Below are positions 11,801-25,800 of a stretch of 64,000 bases of DNA, piece after piece (the first letter of the stretch is position 1; every line of letters starts with the position of its first letter). Both the position numbers and the translations under genes were made by a program. Where the stretch lies: the NCBI RefSeq assembly GCF_001949145.1, contig NW_019091623.1, positions 212,889 to 276,888 on the forward strand. The letters run 5' to 3'. The notes under the pieces were generated by a model. The model saw nothing but the letters and a program-made list of their open reading frames with translations. It was not told where the DNA came from and searched no databases. The DNA comes from Acanthaster planci. Lineage: Eukaryota; Echinodermata; Asteroidea; Valvatida; Acanthasteridae.

Positions 11801-13415
11801 GACGGTCAAAAGGCACTGTCACTTTGTCAATTTAAAACCCAAGGGGTTCCCCTATTAATTAAACAACTCCGTCGGATGGTGTGCCACATATCCTTAATTT
11901 GTGTCCATAAAAGTAAATTACTCTGTAAAGTAGCTACGGCGTAGTGCTACATGAATATCCCGTGTTACCACAGTGCTGATTTTACACCATGCGATCAATA
12001 CATATCGAACCTCATGACACTTTTATGGAACCGCAGTTTTGGCTTTCGCTGTTTGGAAAAGCTGAAAAGAAAGCTGAATTCATGTTCACATTAATTTGAA
12101 CTTGCTCTCATGAAGATATTTCTGTTCAATATTTTAAAGACGGTTTCAACTGACAAATTATTTAAAAATCTAGATCCATTCATTTTATTTCTTAATGCAG
12201 AGTTTGATTTTTCTTTACATATCGCCCACTTCAATTTAAGGGAATTAATTTGGCTTTTTTAATTAAAACACATCGAAATTAGACAGACACACTTTTGCCC
12301 CGATTCAGGGTCCACATATGTAGCTGACCATATTTCATCACTGGGTAAAACCACCAATATGATGGGCTCTAGACCAGTCAGAAGGCTTAAAATGTACTTA
12401 TAACTCCCAATTCTTAATCTAAAATCAAGCACTGAGCAACTTTAATGAAAACATCAGGAGCAGAGGTTCAGGAAAACAACAATGCAGCGTTGCCGGGTTA
12501 GGGTTCTTAAAATCACTCTTTGGACATTATCCGTACGTAGATGTCAGAATGTGCGCCGAACAGCTGTCGATTTCAAGAGATCTTGAAGAGGGGTTGCCAG
12601 GTTGCCAAGGAACTGGCAGGATCTTCTAGTGTCATTTATCTGCCTCGTTGTTGGCAATGTTGCAGCGCTAGCTCAGTAGGATGTAATTTGACGATCACTA
12701 AATGTAAATCAAACAGACAACAGACGAGTGGTTCGGCTCTGGGGCGGCACGACTCTAAAAACCCAGCCGCCCTATCGCCCATGGTTAGAAAAGTATGTTA
12801 GAAACAGCCTCTGACGGCAACCGCGGTATGGCTAGCTCCAAGGGACAGGCGCCAAAAGGACATTAATCAACTCGCCACGGGTCTATCGATACCCTTTTTA
12901 TCGACAGGTTTCTCGAGGTGCAGTCTTGTACCAGGCGTTAGACGCTAAACGCTGATACCCGGGTACTTAAAAGCTTTGCGGCACTTTTTTCGAGTTCACT
13001 GTCAAAGAGTCTACCGTGCTTAAAGCGTCGTCGGTGATTTGAGTACACTTGCTCATGTGTGCTCACAAACGTAACGGGGGACGGTGGGTTCGGGACTTTG
13101 TTGCACATCTTGTGGCACAAGTGAATTGGATTTTTTTGTCGAGGGGATTAAATTTCTTTGAACGGTTGCGCTTGGATGAAAAATCTCCACCAATATCTCG
13201 CCAACTTAAAACTGTCTGTGCTTGGAATACAGTCAAAAATATCTTATGCGCCCTGGTTGACAGCAGTTTGGGGCTCAAAGCAAGAAACACGCGTACAACA
13301 GCCAAAAAACTTGAGCAAATAGATACATTTTCTATTTAATAGACAAAAAACCTGGAGTCTACCGCCAGTTATTCTTCATTCCACAACAACAGTCGTCGGT
13401 CATGCTTTTGTAAAG

Positions 13416-13893
13416 ATGAATGTCGAGCTGTTTGTCATCTGTGTTTTACTCGGAGGTGTGACAGGCTGCACGGACGGCTTATGGTTAGCGGGCGTGACGG
13501 ACAAACCGATACAAGAAAGACAGAATGAGGGAGCCACGCCCACAGACGAACAGAAGGAGACCACCACGCCCACAGACGAACAGAAGGAGAACACCACGCC
13601 CATACACAAACAGAAGGAGAATACCACGCCCACAGACGAACAGAAGGGGAATACCACGCCCACAGACGAACAGAAGGAGAACACCACGCCTATACACAAA
13701 CAGAAGGAGAATACCACGCCCTCTGACGAACAGAAGGGGAATACCACGCCCACAGCGGAACAGATGGAGATCGCCACGCCCATACACAAACAGAAGGAGA
13801 ATACCACGCCCAAAGACGAACAGAAGAAGAAAACCACGCCCATACACGAATCGGGCATTAGGGAGAAAGGAAACGCAGATGCTACTCAATCAG
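13416..13893 (+). CDS. Adhesion GPCR exon 1: signal peptide and minisatellite-coded Thr-rich repeats
   Basis: ATG at 13416 opens MNVELFVICVLLGGVTGC, a clear signal peptide. Residues about 43-145 are eleven tandem copies of a 10-residue unit like TTPTDEQKEN, alternating with TTPIHKQKEN; the DNA unit is 30 bases. The Thr-Pro composition suggests an O-glycosylated, extended stalk. Because the unit is a multiple of three and lacks stops in other frames, several overlapping frames on both strands stay open; these are shadows. The donor is CAATCAG|GTAAGC in phase 1. Confidence 0.88.
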
Positions 13894-16800
13894 GTAAGCC
13901 ATAAATGTAATAACAAAGACTGATGCAGGCTTATTTTACCGATATTCCGACTTTTTATGGCGAAGTGAAACCAAATCTGTCAAACAAGTAAACAGATAAA
14001 AGTAAACAAAAAAAAACGAAATCTGAGCAAACAAGTTTAAAGGCCAAGACAACATCAAAAGGTGATGAAATATTTTGATAGTCCACCGATTCAAGCTACT
14101 GAGCGCGATATTACTTAAGCTGAACCGAACACAAACTTTGACGGAATGCAAACCAACTTCCAATTAACTCTTTGAAGACATTTTTTCTCTCCAGAATCTG
14201 GTGTTTCGGAAAGACCAGAGTTTGTCATGAGTTCTCCGGCCTACAACGGCCTATTCTGCCCAGCGGAGAAGCTCTGGAAACTTCACTGGCCTCGGACGAG
14301 AACTGGGCAGACGGCGTCCTTGGAATGTTTAGGCACCGATTTCCCGGGTTCTGTGACCAGATACTGCCGGCTGGTCAAACCATTCTGGTTCTTAAAGAAA
14401 GAATTTGCGATTTGGGGGCCTCCAAGCTTCTGCAAGAAGCGCTTGCCAGACGACGAGGGCAAGCCAGCCGAACCGCCTTCGTGCCCGCAGGATACCAGTT
14501 ACGCTACGGAGTGGCCGGAAACCCCGGTAAACACCACGGCGAGGGCCGAGTGTCCGAGGAACCTGTCCGTCTCTGATAACTTGAATGCTACGCGCCGTTG
14601 TGAATTGGTCACATTGGGCGGCATACAGGTATTTTGTCTTGTCTGTGACTTTTCCAAACAACCTTTGTCCGGATAGCATTAAAAGGAATGGAATGTTCTA
14701 CGGAATTTCCAAATTTAACCCAAATTAGGGAAAAGAGTTCAATAATTGTACACTATAGTTTTCTAATTACTTTGATAAGTGTTGGCCGTCATAATTCCAA
14801 AAAGAAGTTTTTGCAGGAGAGTAGTATTGGCGGAATCACCTTCCAGGCCAACAAGTTTCGCTCTCAATGATCAACACCCGATAAAATGTATGATCAGCTC
14901 TTGCTATACCAAATTCTCGCATCATTTGGGTGCCTGTCTTGGTCTCTCTCTGGACAGAGTGCGCAATGGCAGAAAGCTGATCTCTTGAGCTGCCTCAAAC
15001 CCGTGATCAACGAGTCAATGGTAGCACCAGCCAATGACACGATGGAACAGAAACTAGACGACTGGTTGGCTGATCACTCGTGTCCCCATGACACCACGAC
15101 CTCAGCTATGGGTAAGAAAAACTCATTTGTAATGGTGTTTCAAAGGACACGGATCAGCAAAGAAAATGTCTTGAAACTAAAGGTAAAGAACTCTTAATCA
15201 CCCTAAGCCTGTACCATGGAACATTTCGGTGGCATAAATGCAGCAAGCTTTGTCGCTCCCATTGAAGTAAACGTGACAGAAGAAAAGATACGTAAAGTTT
15301 TCGCATTAATTGGTGATAGAGAGGTTTCGTACAGTAGTCAGCGTATTGTATATGCAGATTGCATAGTTATTTAAAACTAACTTCTTTGTGTAAATGATTA
15401 AAATGTGACATAAATATAGATATAAAGAACTGTTTATAAGGTGTAATGCTTAAGATCAATCAATATTAAAAGGATTGCAAAGTCCGTTAGAACAATGGAT
15501 GCACGAGGAACACAGAAAGGGTTTATCGACCCCAACAGATATTTTAGAGATGCACTTTTGAACCCAGCAGTTCTCGAACGAAGAATCCCGCCAAGGTGTG
15601 CAGGTATCGTTTTAAATAAATAGGAGAAGACTAGCAGGTGCATCTCTTGGTTCTTTTCACGGGGCTTCATTTTCCCAAACAGGCATTTTTGAGTGGAACA
15701 CTACTATCGTTGGCGGGTTTTCTATCTCCACGTGTCCGTACGGATTCATCGTGCCAATAAAGGACACACACACTTTCATCCAGATAAGCATCGGGCTTAC
15801 GTCCAGCCTGAAAGAATTACACGACGCCCTGAAGGCCGCCAACCTCACTGAAAAGCTGGAGGAGATCGGGAGAAACATCTCGTCGCTCGTGGAGGGCGTG
15901 GGGCAGTTCATAGCCAACAAGACCTCTGAGATCGTCCAGGACATCATCTCCAGCAACTTTACGCAGAGCGAGCTATTCATCGGTTTCGCTGACTGGCTGG
16001 AGTCTTTGAAAGACAAGTTCGCGGAAGTCAGCACCCTACCGGACGAATCAGACGAGGAGACGGGGTATTTGGTATCCGAACGGGGCCGTATGCGAAGAAG
16101 TAACACAAAGCCTCTTAACGATGCAGACTTGAACAAATGGACGACTAGCACAGTCACTCGTTTGAATCTACTGGAGGCGCTAATGGGCTATCCCTTCACT
16201 AGCCGATGGAGGCAAAGCAAGACCAGTTACCCCAAACAGGAAGATCATTTCGGCCCTGTCGCCAACAATTTGAGGAGTCTGACGAGCCCATATGAAAGCA
16301 ACGAATTCCTGCCAACCAATTGGCGCAGTCGTTATCTGCATGAGGTCAAAGGAAAGACGGGCCCCGAATTGACATTCACCGCAAGTGCCAGTGAAACAGG
16401 ACATCTCGACGGAATCCTGAATTCCATTAGTTACATGACGTTCCCAAACATCTCCAAAATCATCGAGGTCTTCCACGATCTCTCGAGGTAAGTGAAGATT
16501 TATATACGGTGCCTTCAAACCATAAAAAAGGACAGGACAATATCAGATGCAAAGTAAAGAAGGATATGAAATTTTCACCCCAATTCTACGGTGAGTATAA
16601 TAATAAATGACCGTTATGATGAAAGTTGTTTTTACTTTTTTGGAACCGTGAACTGCAGTCACCTGGAATGAATGATACATTTGAGTTTTGCCGCATAATC
16701 ATAAATTTTGTCACAACGAGAAGCAAATGAAGACGTTAATGCAATAAAGGCGCAGTATTAACATATGCCCCAAACAGTAATAATTCTTGAATTCACTATT

Positions 16801-19800
16801 CATTCCCCATACCTCAAAATAACATTTTGCTTGCGCAACATTTCTTCAAAAGGGATTTAATTTACTGAACAAGCCATTCGATAGAAATGAATTTTCTGCA
16901 TTTGAATTCGCTGCACTAATGAGCAAATTTCTGGCTAAAAACTTCAAGTCATATAAAGAAGTCCACGAGTGCTCCAATGTCGGTCGTGAAACAAGTCCCA
17001 AAATGTGCTGTGGTAGTTTGAGTGGCTTACGATGAAATGTTTCCAACCCCCTCGTCCAGAACACCTGCTCGAAAGTGCCGAGAAGGTGTCGACGGTCAAA
17101 GTGTGGTCTGGGGTGAGGCGAAAACGTGGATGTGCCGGTCTGAAAATGCTTCTCTTTCGCAAGACTTGGACCGGGTAATTAGCTTTCAACATTGTGAGAT
17201 GACTCCTCTGTGATAATGCAACTTTCGTCCAAATGCAAGCTAAGAATCGTCATGTTCTCGAGTTTTTTTCTACGCCATGCCTTTTTTAAGTAGGTGAGAA
17301 GGCAACGAAGGCCTTACTCGCATTTTACTATCATTCTCAGTTTGCACCTGAAAATTAAAAATCTTTACTAATTTACAATGAAATTTCTGGGGAAATATTT
17401 TCCGGCGTTTAGCATAAAACTTTGTCCCTGACGAGGGCGGTTTATAACTCAATAAATGTAAGCATTTTCGGTCAGAAAGATTTTCATCCGTATTGTTTAA
17501 AGGCTTTTATTTTACAACCGAAACACATTGATATCATGCTGTGAATGGATTATTTTTGACAGGCATTGATGGAGACCAAGAATATTGGCCTGGGAAGTGA
17601 AGCCGACCTGACCTTTATTAAGATCATCGTCAGCATGTGGTCGTTCATGGAACGATGGGGAGACGTCATCCCTCAGGTATGAATTAAAATGATTAGGCCT
17701 ACAGCGCACTCAAATTTCGTGCAGTCACTGCCATGAATCTTTTTACATTAGCTCTGTTCCTCGTCCTTAAACTCCGTTCGCGCAGAGAACCAATTGTTCA
17801 CGGATTTTTCGAAACTGCCAGAGACTCGCCTTTATGATCTCTCTCTTTTAACAACCGTTTCAGCAAAGTTCACATGCGACGAAACACGAGGAAGCAAAAC
17901 GATCTGAAACCACAATGTAAAGGCAACAAGGGGAATACTGCTTCATAAAATTTTAAAACAAATTGTGTGTGTTGAATTTCAAACTGCAATGCAATACTGA
18001 CGATTCACAAAAGTGCGCATCCAAGAGTTGCAACGCGTTGGCCAATCACAACGCGCAAAATCTGTGGACCCTTTTCGAACGTGCATTGGGTTGCAATGGA
18101 TAAGCTCTTGGAGTTGCAAATTCGTGGAGGCGCAATATTGTGAATCTCCCGTATTGTGAGACCATTTTCAAGATTCTGCTTTGAAATCGTTTTCTTTCAG
18201 GCCATACTGATGCTCATTCAAATGATTAACCATCTGCTATCACTCCCGCCGTTTCTGCCACAAGTTGTTAACAACAAGTAAGTAGAGAAGACTGAAATCA
18301 AGGTTCTTCCCTTGTCACTTTCACAAGTGTGACCTTATACAGGAACGGGCTTGATGCTAACTTGTCACTGATTCGACAGCCGTGCTGAGACAGAATTTAA
18401 AGTAAAATACTTAAAAAACATAAAACTAACATACTAAAAAAGCAAAGTTTTAACTCAGCCGAACGAGTAGTTCTGTTATTAGAGCCAAAGTTCACTCTTC
18501 TGTCTGTGAGTGACCCCTGTAGTATGTTTACGAAAACCTCCAATACTGTGACGAAAATTGAGATTTGTTTTAGAGCAAACGTTGGTCCATAATGTAAGAC
18601 ATTAGTGCTCAATTACGGAGGACGGATTTAGGGCGGATTTCACTATTTGCACTTTTTGTCAATGTCGTGCGACAGACAGCATAAAATGTATTTAAGCAAC
18701 AAGCCAAAGAAATATGCATCTTCAAGAGCCAAGCGGAAAATCTTCCCTAACATCTTCACATGCACTTGTGCTAAAAGTACTTCATGCAATATCTCAGTAA
18801 AAGTAACAACTGTTATTCGCTAAATCAACCACAATCGTCTTTTTTTCTGTCCAGAATCATCAGTACCATTGAAAACTTGCCGAACACAAAGCTGCCGAAT
18901 CTACCTGACAACATGTCCGTTGTTACGATTGTCACGGACAATATGGTGTTGGCGCTAGAAAAGGTACTCACTCCTTTCTACACAAACATGCCTTATTATA
19001 GTTCTGGTTCCAGTTTGCTTGGAATTAAAATACCATGGTGTTTGTTTTTGCGCAAAGCAAGCAACTTTTGAGAATGGTAACTAGATTGATGAAAATCAAC
19101 GTCCACTACACATTTACAGAGAATTAAATGATTACATCCTTGCGCTTGACAGTGGGGCATTTGCACAAGTCACGATGCAAAAGATGTCTGTTCTACACCC
19201 TTAACGCTTCTCACTTTGTACAATTTTTGACCCTTGAAATTGCTTACATTTTAAGTCTAGGCAATTGCCAATCGACTAATAGTTCCTCGGTTTGCTTTTG
19301 AATAAATGAGCCCCTCATGAAATCATTTTCTTGATATATTTGCTGAAGGTGGAACAGGACACCCTTGACGGGGTTCTGTTCGCTTCCATCAAACCAAACG
19401 ACCAAAGAGAGATCGAAACCCATGCGGAAATATTTTCTCTGAGCGATGGTAAGTCCAGGTTGCTCCACTGCTTATTTGTATTGTGACTTAGGAGCCTAAT
19501 CCCTGCCTGCATGGTTTACAGGTGGTATTGCTTCTGACTAGCGCTCGCTGAAGAGTTTGGCTAATGGCAAGAGCCACCAGCACAGGGCTGGATGGCTCAA
19601 TTGGTAGAGTTTCAGTACAGGTTGAAATCCTGCTTTATTCCAGTTCATCTTTATAATTAGTTACACAAAAAATCACATGCACTACCGGTATGTTTTTCCC
19701 ATGTGCGTGATTAACCCGAGCTTTACTCAAAATTTCCCAGTGAAGACAATGCTTAGGGTAACCCAGAGCAGCCTGCTGTACAAGTGGACATATTTTCCAT

Positions 19801-22800
19801 GCGAACTTTGTCCTTTTCTTCGCAGGCCCGAACATCGGTAAGAATGTTTTCGAGCAGAAAAGTGGCGCCCTCAACGACAGCCTTCGAGGACTAGATTTAG
19901 ACAGCATGGAGGAGTATTTTTACGTGCCGCCGGGCGTTTTCTTCAGTCATCACACCGGCCATTGCCCCATATCGGGTGCGTTCGTGTAGATTCCTAAAAG
20001 ATGACCGGTGATTTCTTGTACCGAGTGCTCTAAATCATTTGACGATTATGGCACAATTCTGTTTTATACATTTGGTCAGTCGCAAGCTAACAAAACGAGT
20101 GGCAAGCCTCCAGAGTCAATGTTGGAGTCTTTCAAGAGAAATTTGCCAGATTTTAACTGATTGGAACCGCCGTCATTTTTTCCACAAAACATTCATTTTA
20201 ATCAGGCTGCCAAAACAAGTGATACCTCAAATCAAAGAGCCTGCTTTGCTCTTTTTAATGCAGAACAAAACAGAGTTACTGAAAAATGACTATACGACTC
20301 AGTTCTGTGGGATTTATCTAGGTTCTTTTTCCGAATATTGATTAATTGATCCGTCTAAACAGTAACAGTAAAGTATTTGCTGTTATTGAAAGTGTCAGAA
20401 CAAAGGTATTGTTTAATCTCATGTCATTGTTTCATTAATTGAAATATGTACATCTACGTCTTGATTGAACTCAACACAAAATATATTGTTGATTTTCCAA
20501 AATTCTTTTGGAAAATCTGATTGATTTTCCAAAATTGATTTTCCAAAATTCTTTTGGAAAATCTGTATTTTAAGTAACCAGAAAGCACTGTAAGAGGGTA
20601 AATAAAAACAACTGGGTTCTAGTCGGTTCTTTTTTTACGCATGTCAACCTAATCTGACCAATTGCGATACAGGTTATTCAATTAATCAAGCTCAAGTTTC
20701 AAAATCATGTGATTTATCACCTGAAGCAGACGAAACCAACGGAACCGTGGCCTGGAAAAATACCTCCGTGCTACAGTTTGTTATATACGAGAACGATCGA
20801 CTATTTCGTACCAACAGAAATGAGGTGGCTGTAGATACAGCGAATGATGTCCCAGAAAACGAGCAAGCTGAATGGAAGGTGGGGCGTTAATCCTATTGAT
20901 TTATATATGGCTGAAAACTCTTTTGAAAAAATGTCAGGACAAGTGTCAAGTGGTGACAAAGATGGCGCTTGATATTAAACTGTTCTTAAAACCAACGCAA
21001 GCGAAATGCAAGCGCCCAGAAATTGAAACTTTAGACCTAATGAACTCAACTGAATCTTAGTAACAAAGCTGCCAATTGATCGTTTCTCCACTATGCCTAG
21101 GAGGCTAGGACACATAATTCCATTATTCACCCTTTTCGACGCATACCTTTTTCGCCCCTAAAAGTTCGTCCCTTGAGATTAATTACTCATTCAGCGTAAA
21201 AAAGCTCACATATAGCGTTGCACATCCTACTGCTTCTTCCAAACTGTCTTTTTTTTAGTGCTTTTGGCATCAATTTATGTCATTATGACTCCTTAGAATT
21301 TGAAAAGTGACTCCCATTCTTTTTAACTGTCTTGGCAGGCAGTAGAAAATAACAGATTTCCTTTTTTTGTGCAATTTTGCTTGCTGGGGAGGGGGGGAGT
21401 GCAACTTGTATGGATAAAATTTACTGTTAGGATGTTATTTTTACCTTCACATTATTAAACCCGTTCCAGCGTCCTAGCAGACCTTGATTTAATTTATCAT
21501 AAATGAAACTTAAAAATCGAAAAAAACCAATGACACTTAACAATGTTGGTGATTGCAGGTGACAAGTCGAGTAATATCAGCCACGATAAGCGGTCGTTTT
21601 GTCTGGGGATTGGAAACTCCAGTCATCATAAGCCTAAAGCATCACAAAAAAGTAAGTGGACTACACGCTAAAACAAAACAAAAAAAAACCACAAAAACAA
21701 AATGCCTATTCAATTTAAACGTATTGGCTCAGTTGACTGTAATTAGCTTTCGACCATCAGTGTAGGTCGAACGTCTATGCTTCGCAAGAGAATATAAAAC
21801 TCTTTAAAATTATGAAAAATTAAACAAACGTGGGCTTGCAATGCACTACGGATGAGAAACCAGGAACATAAACAAGCAACAAAAGGCTTATTCATGTCCA
21901 CAAGAAGAGATCGTTGGTGGAAAAGATGTCCTTGAACTTACGAGAGAGGGCTCAGTTTCTGAGACAGCGCAGTAAAAGGGGACAGAGACGCATTTGGAAG
22001 ACGCTAATATTTCGTCAGGATGATTTAGAATGATTGAACGACATCGTCAAGTTGTTCTTTCTCACCAAACGATATTGATACAGTTGTTTCATTTGGAACC
22101 TTAAAATGTAAAATTTAAATGTAAATATTCCTTTGATAAATTAAGGTTGGTGGCGGTGGTCGCGTACTGTGTGTGTTCTGGGACTTCCAAGGAGGAGGTA
22201 AGTGAAGATGTACAATGAATTGGAATTTTTAATAAATAGGTAAAAGGGACTTATCTTGCTGAAAAAATAACGAAGGTTGCCTGTCTAAAGAGATACCATT
22301 TCTTGGTGTTGTAGGTCAGGCGTACTACAGTCAAAGTGACAGGTTAATCCTGTCCAGACATCTCGTAAATTTATTGGTATGAAAGTCTGATTCAAAGTAT
22401 GAGTTCTCGTTTTTAGTTTACCTCCCAAATATGTTTGCGTAACTTAGTACAAGGGGAGGCCCTGCACTTTCTCAACAGTATTTTATTACAACTTAAGACA
22501 ATTTCTTGACCGTGATATTTCAATAGAATGGCATTTTTTCACTAAGTTAAAGACTTGTTTTGGCATAATACTTTGTTGAATGAGCTGTGCTTTTTTCATG
22601 TTTAGGAACTTTTAAGTAGAAATTGATATTGATCTGTGTATATGAATTGATACCCAATTCAACGGTTTCTTCAGATGGCTCTGGCGCCTGGTCTACAAAA
22701 GGCTGTAGAGTAAGCTTTACGTCAGCTGAGCATACAATCTGTGAGTGTAATCATCTCACCAACTACGCGGTCATTATCGTAAGTATGGGATCTTCTGAGA

Positions 22801-25800
22801 ACATTTCATCATTTTCAACGACTTCCTTTCGACCAGTTCTTCGTCTGATCGAAAGGTGTTTCAAGTCCCTGACTCTCTTGGCGCCTTTCCCAAGTTTTAC
22901 TGAATTCATTTGACAGGGGTTTCAAAGGTGAACAGTAGGCCCTAGAAAAAACGCTTTGGTAGGCCCTACACAGTCGTGGATACAGTGGCAATTTCAAAGC
23001 GCTTCCAATTGCCAGAATCCTTCAGTTTAAGTTGCAGCTAAGCTGAACTTGACAGCTAATATACGAGTTGGCATGACGCTTTACCAACATCAGACAAAGA
23101 GAGGACACTGTGGTTTCCTCGTAGGCCCTCAAACTGTTGCAGGCCTCCGAATTTTTCGGAGACCTTAGGCAAGAGTGCCTGCTGTATAATCCGGCCCAAG
23201 ACCGATGGTCTATATTTCAGGATATTGGGGCCCAGCTAGGCAACGGCAGTCTGCCTCGAGTGCATTGTCAAGTCCTGGAAGTCATCAGCTACACCGGATG
23301 TGCGCTTTCCCTGATTGGTCTGATCACCACCATGGGTATGCTCGTATCTGTCAGGTAAGACGACGGTAGACTTGTCCTCGTTTGATGAAGCCGCGAGACG
23401 ATAAACTATCATTAACTGCAGAAGCACTCCAGCAGTTGAAAAGGGCCATTTTGGCGGGGAGTGTTCATTTTGTTGTCAGGGATACGACAGCAACGCTTGC
23501 TTTTCATAGTCGTTTGAAAGCCAGTGAAGTGCAGTTCCCGGCCACCAAAGGAGCCTCCGTTTCCTGGGAAACTTGCACCCTTTTGTCGTCCAGCTGGCAG
23601 CGGATAAGGTCACAACAATATTGGAATGTCATGAAAAATAAAAAAATAAAGACGAGGCTGTTGGGGACTTCTTGGTTTCGAGTGCGTACTGAAGGTCAGC
23701 CGAAGACTTCCAATCATTTCGACACAGATACGTTTTGACAGTGTGACTTCTGAGGTTGCACTTCAAATCTTTTTCAACAGATAAATCACACCTTTTTGCT
23801 CTGAGACTGGTTTGACACCTTTGCTTTGGAATCTCCTTATCCACAACAAAAAATTTACAGTATCAGAAAAACCAAACGAAGAAACATATTCTACATGGAG
23901 TTTTTAACCTACTATACAGAGCTACTGTTTTCCTTTTTTGTCGTAGAAAACTACGGGAAGCCAAGACAACCCCGACTCGTCTGATGCTCTGTCTCTCACT
24001 AATCATCTCCATGACTTTTTACCTCACCGGGATCAACCAGACGAGCAGCCGCCACGCGTGCACGGCATTCGCCTGCTGCATTCACTACTTCACCTTGGTG
24101 GCGCTCATGTGGATGGGCGTGGAAGGGGCGTACCTGTATCGGAATATCGTGCTCGTGGCCATAACCCCCCCTCGGCACATGTTCAAAATATGCTGCACGG
24201 TGGCTTGGGGTAGGTCAGAGCCGTTTATCCCGCCCTGTCTTGAAAATCCTAACAAAAAACTCTGTTTTGCGCTTAGCAATTAAACTCTGTCGTTTAGAAA
24301 GAGGAAACGTATCACATTTAGCTTCTGAACACGTGATACCAAAGTGATACCAAAACAATGTGTTAGAGTGAAACCTTTGTGAGCACATTGTGTTTGTATA
24401 CATGGCTTTACCACAAAGGACGGAAACGCGTTGGAGAGCGAAGGATCTTTCGTGTCATTAATAATATATCTTTATTCAGTCCTCAAAACTAATTGTGTGT
24501 TTATAGTCCAATGGAGTGTTTTCCTTGCTGGAACAAAGGCTACAAATGCCTTGTCTTGTGAGGCATGGCAATTTACAAAAGTGACTTCTTTTATGTTTTA
24601 TATGCAAAATTTTCAGTTACAAAATTACTCCAAATTTGTACAAAGTGAGCAATGGCATCTCACGGTTACGAGCCTAAGAATAAAGATGCATCTAATAGTA
24701 TAATATACTTTTAGCCGTATTTTCACCAATATTTAAAAATCAAATATCGAGCAGGGGAGGGAAAAATAAGCTTTATGTTTTCTTGTAGGCGTTCCAGCTG
24801 TCATTGTTGGCGGCGTAGCGATATTTGACCTAGAGGCATACGGCAGTTTTGAAAGGTGAGAAGTTAACTATAACTCCATTGAGTTTTATTATAATAATTT
24901 TATGGGGATTAAAATATAGTGCGCGTCCATTACGGCAAAGTATGGCCCAAACTCTACTACTATAGCTGTATAGCTCATAGACGGGTAGCATCTTATGTCA
25001 TATTTCCCTACAGTCCTTTGCTGTCGGTCATTTTTGATTGGAAGCCTTGCCTAAATCATGATTACGGCTTCGGCATTTGCTGATTGGGCGCCACGCAGAT
25101 AGCCGCAGCCGCGTGCCCTTTCGTGCATGCATGGCCTGACATACGCCAAAAATGGCCTTTGGAAAGTTATAACGCCAGTGTAAATTCTTGTTCGCAATCT
25201 TTCCAAGGTGCTGGATATCGGACCCGACGGTATTCTTCGCCGCGTTTCTCGTGCCTGCCATGCTAATCGTCATCTGCAATTTCGTGGTGTTCTTAATGGT
25301 CATGTGGGTGTTATTCAAGCGACCCTTCAGCGCCCGACGCTACACGACCGGCAAGGAGCACCGCGAATACTCGCGCAGACGCAGGGAGATATTTGGCATC
25401 ATTTCTATAACCGCTCTGCTTGGTGAGTTTTCCAGCCCGAGTGGAACGACCCCACATCGGTTGAAATTGAAACTAGATTAAAAAGATGACTTAAAATACA
25501 CTATACACCAGCGATTTTCTACTGAATACCGACACATTAGCGGTCCGCTGTAATGTGTGTCCGAAAGAATGCCGCTGAAATGCCTTAAGGAATGGCCATT
25601 ACATAATCAAATTAATGAGATCTTACTACAAACCAAGATCTCCTGATGCAGAGGTTTTGCAAAGCTGCCATCTTGTGAGCCAGCGCTTCTGATACACCAG
25701 GTGTGCACAAACGAGGTTCCCTGTGGAACAAAAGTGCCCTGCAAAATGGCAACCAAGCAAAGCCTCTGTTACACTTCATAAGTACACTGCTCAATGACTG

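Larger units (their letters stand above)
7855..13415. other. Intergenic stretch between the channel gene and the adhesion GPCR
   Basis: It contains the 865-base inverted-repeat element at 7983-8847 described separately. Elsewhere it is AT-rich with many short stops in all frames. Open frames at 12541-12801 and 13049-13339 show no recognisable domain. No poly(A) signal for the upstream gene was found close to its stop codon. I see no further gene here. Confidence 0.6.

Noticed and set aside
12660-12740. Possible tRNA: good A box (TAGCTCAGTAGG) and a partial B box (GGTTCGGCTCT)
   Set aside because: Box spacing of about 65 bases and no cloverleaf; at most a decayed tRNA-derived repeat.
13400-13923. 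Four further long frames over the minisatellite, on both strands
   Set aside because: The 30-base period keeps any frame open once it lacks a stop in the unit. Only frame 13416 has a signal peptide and splices into the HormR exon in phase.
17022-17213. Open frame with a helix-like reading (EHLLESAEKVSTV) as a missing adhesion GPCR exon
   Set aside because: None of the good donors gives the 3n+1 length needed to join exon 4 to exon 5 in frame.
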